From assembly GCA_021772355.1 (NCBI GenBank), contig JAJFMB010000191.1, forward strand, positions 1 to 8,915: a stretch of 8,915 bases of DNA, given 5' to 3'. Origin of the DNA: Chlamydiota bacterium (GTDB lineage Bacteria > Chlamydiota > Chlamydiia > Chlamydiales > JAJFMB01). This document shows positions 1-4,344 of the stretch, in pieces. The notes under the pieces are model-generated. The model did not search any database. It saw only the letters and a list, made by a program, of their open reading frames with translations, and had not been told where the DNA came from. The position numbers and the translations under genes were made by a program. Numbering within the stretch: the stretch's first letter is position 1; every line of letters begins with the position of its first letter.

Positions 1-472
1 AACGGCGTAAAGAGCCATCAATGCCGATAGGAACTTTGATAATTTTTTCCGGGGATTTGGCTGCAACTTCTTCAATGTCCATTCCCCCTTCCGGAGATGC
101 AATCAAAATGGAACGCGCTTCATGACGATCGATAATAGCGCCGACATAGTACTCTTGCACATAGTCAGTAAGTGGGGTAATCAAAAGCTGATGCGCAACG
201 ACCCCTTCACTGCCTGTTTGCTCGTTGACAATCTTCATATGCAAAAGATCTTTAGCGTATTTTAAAATGTCATCTTTATTTCTTGCGAGCTTCACGCCAC
301 CGGCTTTTCCTCGTCCGCCTGCATGCACTTGCACTTTAACGACCGCACTTTCAAGTTGCATCTGATCAATTGCTTCGCGCACTTCATCAATATCTGAGAC
401 AACTGCAAAATCGGGAATGGGAACACCGTATTCCCGTAAAATAATTTTTGCTTGAAATTCGTGAGTATTCAT
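1..472 (-). CDS. sucC: Succinyl-CoA synthetase (ADP-forming) beta subunit, 3' end outside the window
   Basis: SucC pairs with SucD to interconvert succinyl-CoA and succinate with formation of ATP (or GTP) in the TCA cycle, in the cytoplasm. The 157 visible residues begin MNTHEFQAK and contain VVKVQVHAGGRGKAGG at about residues 44–59, the nucleotide-binding start of the ATP-grasp domain; K46 and the GGRGK loop match the nucleotide-binding residues of the family. The stretch ASPEGGMDIEEVA also aligns with the E. coli protein from memory. The full protein is usually about 385–390 residues, so roughly the first 40% is present. The ATG at 472–470 is chosen because it gives the family N-terminus and follows a purine-rich AGGAAAGGG at a workable distance. 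It is divergent from ftsY. In Chlamydia the partner sucD follows sucC, which would lie left of this window. Confidence 0.96.
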   Translation of the reverse strand, partial: MNTHEFQAKIILREYGVPIPDFAVVSDIDEVREAIDQMQLESAVVKVQVHAGGRGKAGGVKLARNKDDILKYAKDLLHMKIVNEQTGSEGVVAHQLLITPLTDYVQEYYVGAIIDRHEARSILIASPEGGMDIEEVAAKSPEKIIKVPIGIDGSLRR

Positions 473-501
473 ACAGACTTAAACCCTTTCCTAATTTTCC
501 C

Positions 502-531
502 GTTATGTGCTAAATTCTCTTTTCAAATCAA
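502..531 (-). promoter_or_regulatory. Weak candidate sucC promoter in the sucC–ftsY divergent gap
   Basis: On the minus strand TTGATT (531–526) and CATAAC (507–502) are separated by 18 bp, each matching the sigma-70-type consensus in 4 of 6 positions. On the plus strand an extended -10-like TGCTAAATT (508–516) could serve ftsY, but no good -35 is visible. Both are weak; the 76-bp gap must nevertheless hold start signals for both genes. Confidence 0.25.
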
Positions 532-548
532 TACAAATCGCAATTCTT

Positions 549-1478
549 ATGATACTAAAATTTATAAAATCCGGTTACCAAAAAGTTAAACGCGCTTTTG
601 CCAAAACCGGTGCCATGCTTGGCAATAAAATGCGAGCGCTGTTCAAGGGAAAAATCGATGAGGATACTCTCGAGCAATTAGAACAGATTTTCTACGAAGC
701 CGACCTTGGTGTTCAGACTTCTGTGGAGTTAACCGAACGAGTTCGCGCGCTGTATCGCCGTAATCCAGCCTTAAATGCGGACGGCCTTATTGCTGAAGTT
801 CGTCAAGAAATTGGAAAAATTCTCTCGCAATACCCCCCTACACTAAAAGATGTTTCAAAAACTCAACTCCCTATGGTTATTCTTATTGTCGGCGTAAACG
901 GCAATGGCAAAACAACTTCTGTTGCCAAACTTGCCAAGCGGATGCAAGATGAAGGGAAAAAAGTTCTCATTGCCGCAGCTGATACCTTTCGTGCTGCAGC
1001 AATCGAGCAGCTCGAAACCTGGGCCAAACGGCACGATATCGCTATGGTCAAAGGAGTGCATGGCAGCGACCCTGCTGCTGTCACTTTCGATGCCCTTAGT
1101 GCCGGCATCGCACGCGGTGTCGATGTTGTCATTATTGATACAGCAGGTCGTCTACATACTAAAACAGATCTCATGAAAGAGCTCGAAAAAATTAAGCGCT
1201 CATGTCACAAAGTTCACCCCGATAGTCCGCATGAGACCCTACTTGTTCTCGATGCAACGACGGGACAAAATGCTATTGATCAAGCAAAAACATTTAATCA
1301 GTTTACCCCCATTACCGGCCTTATCTTGACAAAACTCGATGGCACTGCCAAAGGGGGAATTGTAGTGAGCATTCAACAACAGCTACAGATTCCTGTAAAA
1401 TTTATTGGTGTCGGCGAAGCTATTGATGACTTTGAACCTTTTGATTCCGAGAGTTTTGTGGAAGCTCTTTTTGAATAA
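549..1478 (+). CDS. ftsY: Signal recognition particle receptor FtsY
   Basis: FtsY is the membrane-associated SRP receptor GTPase. It docks SRP–ribosome complexes at the Sec translocon for co-translational insertion of membrane proteins. Counting from the ATG at 549 (309 residues), the helical N domain covers about residues 20–100 and the G domain about 105–309. Motifs: P-loop GVNGNGKT (115–122), DTFRAAA (145–151), DTAGR (197–201), TKLDG (261–265), GVGE (287–290) and the closing DDFEPFD (293–299). The long acidic A domain of E. coli FtsY is absent; instead there is a short basic, amphipathic N-terminus (MILKFIKSGYQKVKR), as in many bacteria, likely for lipid contact. A GTG at 507 would add 14 residues, but it lies in the promoter gap and gives no family-like extension, so ATG 549 is preferred; neither has a clear Shine-Dalgarno. 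The 3' end overlaps the convergent acr3 gene by 59 bp. Confidence 0.95.
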   Translation: MILKFIKSGYQKVKRAFAKTGAMLGNKMRALFKGKIDEDTLEQLEQIFYEADLGVQTSVELTERVRALYRRNPALNADGLIAEVRQEIGKILSQYPPTLKDVSKTQLPMVILIVGVNGNGKTTSVAKLAKRMQDEGKKVLIAAADTFRAAAIEQLETWAKRHDIAMVKGVHGSDPAAVTFDALSAGIARGVDVVIIDTAGRLHTKTDLMKELEKIKRSCHKVHPDSPHETLLVLDATTGQNAIDQAKTFNQFTPITGLILTKLDGTAKGGIVVSIQQQLQIPVKFIGVGEAIDDFEPFDSESFVEALFE

Positions 1479-2502
1479 AATATCGTTTTTTCAAAAACAC
1501 TAACACTTTCACAAGACCTAATAGCACCGGCACTTCAACTAAAGGCCCCATAATCGCGACAAAAGCTTGCGGAGACCCCAAGCCGTAAACAGCAACCGAG
1601 ATAGCGATGGCAAGCTCGAAATTATTAGACGCTGCAGTCAAACTCAAAGAAGCTGTTTTTTCATAGGAAATCCCCGAGCGGATTGAAATAAAGATCGAAA
1701 CAGCAAACATCAAAAGAAAATACAGACAAAGAGGTATTGCGACAATCATAGCACGCATCGGAAGCGTGACAATGGCGCCACCTTTAAAGAAAAACATCAC
1801 AAAAATTGTGAACAACAATGCTCCAAGTGTAAGAGGCGCAAGCTTGGGCATTAAAACACTTTCATACCACTCTCTACCTTTAAGCTTAATGCCGACTATC
1901 CTTGTCACCAGTCCACCTAAGAAGGGGACCCCAAGGTATAAGAACGTTGTCCTCGCTACATCTTTAACCGAAACAGAAATTTCACTGCCTTGCAGACCTA
2001 AAAGCCCGGGAAGAAAAGAGATAAAAAAGTACGCGTAGATGGGAAATGTAAACAGCTGAAAAAGGGAGTTAAAGGCGACCAGAAAAGCGCAATGCTCTCT
2101 ATCGCCCTTTGCTAAATCATTCCAAACGATCACCATCGCGATGCAACGTGCAAGACCTATAAGAATTAAACCTGTCATCTCTTCGGGATATCCTGCAAGC
2201 CAAGTAATCGCTAAAACGAACATCAAACAGGGTCCGATAACCCAATTCAAGAATAGGGAGAGGAAAAGTGTGCGCAGATCGGGGAATACCTCAATCATCT
2301 TTTCATACTTAACCCGAGCTAAAGGGGGATACATCATAAGTATCAGCCCTACAGCTAGAATACCATTTAATGACCCATGTATCAGATCGGAGTGTCGTTC
2401 AGGAGAAAATAGATACCCTAAAGTAACCCCCGTCAACATAGCTGCAAAAATGAAGAAGGAGAGATTGCGATCTAGAAAGGAGAGGCGTTCCGTTTGTTCC
2501 AT
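1420..2502 (-). CDS. acr3: Arsenite efflux permease of the Acr3 family
   Basis: Acr3 proteins are ten-helix inner-membrane transporters of the BART superfamily that export arsenite (some also antimonite) using the proton motive force. This 360-residue protein has the family length and about ten hydrophobic segments. Characteristic stretches are YPPLARVKYE (58–67), NWVIGP (86–91), GLARCIAMVIVWNDLAKGD (116–134), LTAASNNFELAIAIS (288–302) and GPLVEVPVL (319–327). C120 in the fourth helix and E323 near the tenth are of the kind reported essential in characterised Acr3 proteins. No arsR, arsC or other ars gene is visible, so it is a lone transporter and the true substrate is an inference from family. 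The last ~18 residues are hydrophilic, lie beyond the last helix and are encoded antisense to the end of ftsY. A palindrome in its promoter suggests repressor control. Weak RBS (AGAAG) precedes the ATG. Confidence 0.9.
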   Translation of the reverse strand: MEQTERLSFLDRNLSFFIFAAMLTGVTLGYLFSPERHSDLIHGSLNGILAVGLILMMYPPLARVKYEKMIEVFPDLRTLFLSLFLNWVIGPCLMFVLAITWLAGYPEEMTGLILIGLARCIAMVIVWNDLAKGDREHCAFLVAFNSLFQLFTFPIYAYFFISFLPGLLGLQGSEISVSVKDVARTTFLYLGVPFLGGLVTRIVGIKLKGREWYESVLMPKLAPLTLGALLFTIFVMFFFKGGAIVTLPMRAMIVAIPLCLYFLLMFAVSIFISIRSGISYEKTASLSLTAASNNFELAIAISVAVYGLGSPQAFVAIMGPLVEVPVLLGLVKVLVFLKKRYFIQKELPQNSRNQKVQSHQ

Positions 2503-2547
2503 ACTTATATCTTCTATTATGAGTGAAAACCTCTGTTATAATGAAGT

Positions 2548-2576
2548 TTCATATTCCTATCCAGGAATATTCACAA
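2548..2576 (-). promoter_or_regulatory. acr3 promoter with a 20-bp palindromic operator candidate
   Basis: On the minus strand TTGTGA (2576–2571) and TATGAA (2553–2548) are separated by exactly 17 bp. The spacer is almost wholly a perfect inverted repeat, arms ATATTCCT (2551–2558) and AGGAATAT (2563–2570) with a 4-nt centre. A dyad between -35 and -10 is a common place for a repressor, for example of ArsR or MerR type. A second possible promoter closer to the gene is TTCATT–18 bp–CATAAT (2545–2516). A shorter dyad, ATGAA-GT-TTCAT, lies at 2541–2552. Confidence 0.45.
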
Positions 2577-2601
2577 GTCCGATAATACTAAATATATTTA
2601 T

Positions 2602-2632
2602 TTGTATATTAAATATTTTTATATTGTATAAT
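2602..2632 (+). promoter_or_regulatory. Promoter of the small-protein cluster
   Basis: A perfect -10 hexamer TATAAT (2627–2632) has a TTGTAT (2602–2607) 19 bp upstream, in a very AT-rich stretch. Transcription would start near 2639, giving a leader of about 39 nt that contains the hairpin over the ribosome binding site. Confidence 0.5.
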
Positions 2633-2649
2633 GGTGATTGGTCATAAAA

Positions 2650-2671
2650 CCTTATTAATTAAATAAGGAGG
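2650..2671 (+). promoter_or_regulatory. Hairpin covering the Shine-Dalgarno of the first small gene
   Basis: CCTTATT (2650–2656) and AATAAGG (2662–2668) are perfect 7-nt inverted arms around a 5-nt loop. The strong Shine-Dalgarno AAGGAGG (2665–2671) shares its first four bases with the right arm, so folding would partly hide it. The stem is mostly A-U and would melt easily. Confidence 0.4.
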
Positions 2672-2677
2672 TTAATA

Positions 2678-2941
2678 ATGAACAGCATTCATTATTTATT
2701 GATCACTACTGTAGCACTAACTATTAGCGCAGGCGCAGCATTTGCTGAAACTAACACTCCGAATAATGGCTCTCATTTTCCAACACAAAAAGACGTGCAG
2801 AAAGTTCACGAAAAAATACAGGAAAAGGGGGAAAATTTCTTCGATGACAGCAAACGGGAAGAGCGACAAAAAAAATGGGATGAACGACGTGAAGAATTAA
2901 GAAAAGCTAGAGAAGAAAGAATGAACCAATTAAAGCAGTGA
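2678..2941 (+). CDS. Small secreted charged helical protein, unknown function
   Basis: Not recognised as a named family. The 87-residue product has a clear signal peptide: MNSIHY, then a hydrophobic core LLITTVALTISAGA and a cleavage site AFA|ET after residue 23. The mature ~64 residues are hydrophilic. A short Asn/Pro-rich linker is followed by lysine- and glutamate-rich sequence from about residue 38, ending in a strongly charged stretch (KREERQKKWDERREELRKA and on, residues 59–87) that should form a single long helix or coiled coil. It has no cysteine. The ATG follows AAGGAGG by 6 nt. It is first of four small exported-protein genes in the same direction and differs from the other three in being poor in Tyr and His. 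It may share a transcript with the next gene 102 nt downstream. Confidence 0.75.
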   Translation: MNSIHYLLITTVALTISAGAAFAETNTPNNGSHFPTQKDVQKVHEKIQEKGENFFDDSKREERQKKWDERREELRKAREERMNQLKQ

Positions 2942-2994
2942 TTCCTTGAAAAAAGAAGCCCTACTTACGAAAACTCAAGGAGAATTGCTGCAAG

Positions 2995-3018
2995 TTAAAG
3001 GGAGATCACTCCCATTAA
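2995..3018 (+). terminator. Stem-loop between the first two small genes
   Basis: GGGAG (3000–3004) and CTCCC (3009–3013) form a stem around ATCA. Beyond one A·A mismatch the stem extends by TTAA on each side (2995–2998, 3015–3018). It is followed by TCTTCTC rather than a clean T-run, so it may be a leaky terminator, an attenuator or an mRNA-stabilising structure. Confidence 0.35.
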
Positions 3019-3043
3019 TCTTCTCACATGAAGGAGATATATT

Positions 3044-3382
3044 ATGAGTTACTTTAAATTTGCAGGCTTTACTTTTGTCTTATCACTAATGTTTTTGCCC
3101 TTCACTATGAATCAGGCAGAAACAGCACAATCAATGAGATCGCAATCCACACGCGACAATAACATCGAAATCACACAGCGGTACGGTGAACGTGGCTCCA
3201 GCTGGAGAAGGGGTTACAATTTTAATCGTGGCTATTATGGACCACGATATTATCGCCCCTATAATCGCGGCTGGCAGGGCTACTATCACTACGGCTACCC
3301 CTACCAAAACTATCGATACTACCGACCTAACTACTACTATTATCCCAATGATGGGACGTATTACTACTACTATAATCGCTAG
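3044..3382 (+). CDS. Secreted Tyr/Arg-rich low-complexity protein
   Basis: No family recognised. The 112-residue product has a signal peptide with hydrophobic core FAGFTFVLSLMFLPFTM and a likely cleavage at NQA|ET after residue 25. The mature part begins with a polar stretch (to about residue 55), then becomes a repetitive aromatic/basic region to the end. It carries 24 Tyr in about 87 mature residues plus many Arg, Gly, Pro and Asn, in units such as RGYYGPRYYRPYNRG, and runs of four (near residue 98) and five tyrosines near the C-terminus. No cysteine. TAT and TAC codons are mixed, and the reading frame has an excellent RBS (AAGGAG, 3031–3036), so this is a real gene and not a repeat artefact. 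Such Tyr/Arg/Gly-rich tails may be disordered and adhesive, or cross-linkable through tyrosine; that is inference. It resembles the protein at 3706–4017 in composition and layout. Confidence 0.82.
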   Translation: MSYFKFAGFTFVLSLMFLPFTMNQAETAQSMRSQSTRDNNIEITQRYGERGSSWRRGYNFNRGYYGPRYYRPYNRGWQGYYHYGYPYQNYRYYRPNYYYYPNDGTYYYYYNR

Positions 3383-3410
3383 GAGCTGCTAATCCTAACG
3401 CATGGCACCA

Positions 3411-3467
3411 CATCATCGCCTTTGATGATGATCCACCCTTAGCCCTGGGTTTCAAATACCTGGGGCT
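3411..3467 (+). terminator. Tandem stem-loops after the first Tyr-rich gene
   Basis: The first stem pairs CATCATC (3411–3417) with GATGATG (3424–3430). The second pairs AGCCCTGGGT (3441–3450) with ACCTGGGGCT (3458–3467), ten pairs including two G·U, around a 7-nt loop. Only TTGG follows, not a T-run, so factor-independent termination is uncertain, but the site fits an operon end. Confidence 0.4.
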
Positions 3468-3472
3468 TTGGA

Positions 3473-3619
3473 AATCTTATTGGCCTTGTTGCATAAATAT
3501 TGTCTGAATCTTTGCACAAAAACAACTCATATTTAAACACCTGAGTTCTTGCAAATAACGGAGAACGACAATCATTCCAATCTCCTGGGCAATATTTATG
3601 TAACAAGGCCAATTTTATT
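3473..3619. mobile_element. 129-bp MITE-like element with IS903-type ends and 9-bp target duplication
   Basis: The element spans 3482–3610. Its ends are 21-bp inverted repeats (3482–3502 and 3590–3610) beginning GGCCTTGTTGCATAAAT and differing at one base. They resemble the IS903-group (IS5 family) end GGCTTTGTTGAATAAATC, quoted from memory. It is flanked by AATCTTATT (3473–3481) and AATTTTATT (3611–3619), an 8/9 match, and 9 bp is the duplication size known for IS903-type elements. The 87-bp interior is too short for a transposase and contains nested inverted repeats (TTTGCA/TGCAAA at 3511/3550; AACTCA/TGAGTT at 3524/3542). It would need a transposase supplied elsewhere. A solo internal-deletion remnant of a full IS is the alternative. 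Confidence 0.75.
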
Positions 3620-3666
3620 CATAAAGATTTGTTAAATCAAATAAAAAACTATTTTTAATATATATT

Positions 3667-3675
3667 TGTTATAAT
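3667..3675 (+). promoter_or_regulatory. Extended -10 promoter of the second Tyr-rich gene
   Basis: TGTTATAAT is a perfect extended -10 (TGnTATAAT). No convincing -35 is seen 17 bp upstream, which extended -10 promoters can tolerate. Transcription would start near 3682 and give a leader of about 24 nt. Confidence 0.5.
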
Positions 3676-3705
3676 GTAGTTGTAACCAAGCATTTAGGGG
3701 TTTAT

Positions 3706-4017
3706 ATGTATAAAGTTTTACCCTTTTTAATTGCTGCTGCATTTGTATTTACACCGAGTTTTGCACTTGGGTTTTCTCCGCCTCCTGTGTCTGATTCCCA
3801 TGAGATCGCAAAAAAAGATAAGTCCTATAAAAAGTACTACAAAAAAAACTACAATTACAGAAATCGATATCCAAGCTATCAATATCGCTACAACCGCCCT
3901 TACTACCCAAGAAGCTACTATTACTACAACCCATACGACAGATATCCTTACTACGATTCCTACTACTACTACAATGAACGCCCACGCAGCGGCCTTTATT
4001 TCCGTATTAGCATCTAA
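3706..4017 (+). CDS. Secreted Tyr/Lys/Arg-rich low-complexity protein
   Basis: No family recognised. The 103-residue product has a signal peptide (core VLPFLIAAAFVFTPSFA, cleavage probably at SFA|LG after residue 20). A short PPP linker and a lysine-rich stretch (KKDKSYKKYYKKNY) lead into a Tyr-rich body with two YYYY runs. About 24 of some 82 mature residues are Tyr; there is no cysteine. The last residues, SGLYFRISI, alternate in hydrophobicity like a single beta strand and break from the low-complexity pattern. RBS AGGGG lies 6 nt before the ATG. Codons TAT and TAC are mixed, with one pure (TAC)4 run at 3961–3972. The gene sits between two inverted copies of a MITE-like element and has its own promoter, so it may be a separately acquired unit. 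It is compositionally similar to the 3044–3382 product; common descent cannot be proven by eye. Confidence 0.82.
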   Translation: MYKVLPFLIAAAFVFTPSFALGFSPPPVSDSHEIAKKDKSYKKYYKKNYNYRNRYPSYQYRYNRPYYPRSYYYYNPYDRYPYYDSYYYYNERPRSGLYFRISI

Positions 4018-4041
4018 CCTTAATGTCTAAAGGCTAAGATG
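4011..4041 (+). terminator. Weak terminator-like stem at the end of the second Tyr-rich gene
   Basis: CATCTAACCTT (4011–4021) pairs imperfectly with AAGGCTAAGATG (4030–4041), two blocks (CATCT/AGATG and CCTT/AAGG) separated by a small internal bulge; TTTAT follows. The gene's stop codon lies inside the left arm. Confidence 0.3.
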
Positions 4042-4063
4042 TTTATAAGCACAAGACTCGTAA

Positions 4064-4232
4064 GGGGTTTTGTTGGAAAAGTATTTCCTAGGGGATTTGG
4101 AGGAAAAACGCTCGAGATTTGGATGATTGTCGTTCGCAGTAAATAGCCAAAGCGCTATTTACAAGAGCGCAAGCATTTAAAGATGAGCTGTTTTTATCCA
4201 AAGATCAACGAAAGACTTTTTCACAAAGCCCC
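4064..4232. mobile_element. Degenerate, inverted second copy of the MITE-like element
   Basis: Read on the plus strand this region aligns with the reverse complement of the 3482–3610 element. ATGATTGTCGTTC (4123–4135) is identical to the complement of 3563–3575, and 4155–4205 matches the complement of 3508–3558 at 40 of 51 positions without gaps. Between the two blocks is 15 nt of extra sequence that forms a perfect 9-bp hairpin (GTAAATAGC 4139–4147 / GCTATTTAC 4154–4162). The ends also form a degenerate inverted repeat: GGGGTTTTGTTGGAAAAGT (4064–4082) against the complement of 4215–4232, GGGGCTTTGTGAAAAAGT. Possible flanking repeats TCGTAAGG/CCGCAAGG (4058–4065, 4231–4238) match 6/8. Outer limits are approximate. 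Confidence 0.6.
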
Positions 4233-4289
4233 GCAAGGGTTTTGTGCTTCAAAATTTAGACAATACAGACTTAATTGAGCCGTGCCTCA

Positions 4290-4306
4290 CTGGCATCGTT
4301 CATGCA
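4290..4306 (+). promoter_or_regulatory. Sigma-54 (-24/-12) promoter of the His/Tyr-rich gene
   Basis: The sequence reads C-TGGCAT-CGTTC-ATGCA, against the RpoN consensus TGGCAC-N5-TTGCA. The GG (4292–4293) and GC (4304–4305) are exactly 10 bp apart, as required. Transcription would begin near 4317, leaving a ~28-nt leader with a strong RBS. No activator site was identified. Chlamydiae are known to encode RpoN and its CtcB/CtcC two-component activator. Confidence 0.6.
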
Positions 4307-4317
4307 CCTCTTTAATT

Positions 4318-4329
4318 AAGAATATTCTT
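4318..4329. repeat. 12-bp perfect palindrome at the expected transcript start
   Basis: AAGAATATTCTT lies directly at or after the start predicted from the -24/-12 promoter and 4 nt before the Shine-Dalgarno AAGGAGGGG (4334–4342). It could be a protein-binding site or a small 5' hairpin. Confidence 0.35.
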
Positions 4330-4344
4330 ATGTAAGGAGGGGAG

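Larger units (their letters stand above)
3383..3705. other. 323-bp gene-free stretch holding hairpins, a MITE and a promoter
   Basis: No coding sequence is supported here. Left to right: a CATCATC/GATGATG hairpin (3411–3430), a second, longer stem-loop (3441–3467), the MITE-like element (3482–3610) with its flanking duplication, and an extended -10 promoter for the next gene (3667–3675). Confidence 0.7.
4018..4344. other. 327-bp gene-free stretch with a degenerate element copy and a sigma-54-type promoter
   Basis: No coding sequence is supported. It contains a weak stem (to 4041), a diverged copy of the MITE-like element (about 4064–4232), a stem-loop at its right end (CACAAAGCCC 4222–4231 with GGGTTTTGTG 4237–4246), the -24/-12 promoter (4290–4306) and a 12-bp palindrome (4318–4329) before the next gene. 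Confidence 0.7.

Noticed and set aside
507..548. GTG start extending FtsY by 14 residues
   Set aside because: Overlaps the promoter gap, no RBS, and the family N-terminus begins at the ATG at 549.
1485..1498. GTTTTT/AAAAAC dyad after ftsY as a terminator
   Set aside because: Loop of only 2 nt, pure A-U stem, and it lies inside the acr3 coding region.
2141..2647. Long plus-strand open frame opposite acr3
   Set aside because: Lies antisense to a clear Acr3 transporter, composition is not protein-like, and it runs through the acr3 promoter.
3186..3392. Thr/Ile-rich open frame overlapping the first Tyr-rich gene (similar ones at 3731–4030 and 4442–4708)
   Set aside because: It is the +1 shadow of TAY codons (ACT/ATT reading), has no signal peptide or RBS, and the Tyr-rich frame has both.
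3404..3420. TGGCACC as a second sigma-54 site
   Set aside because: No GC at the required 10-bp spacing and no gene at a fitting distance.
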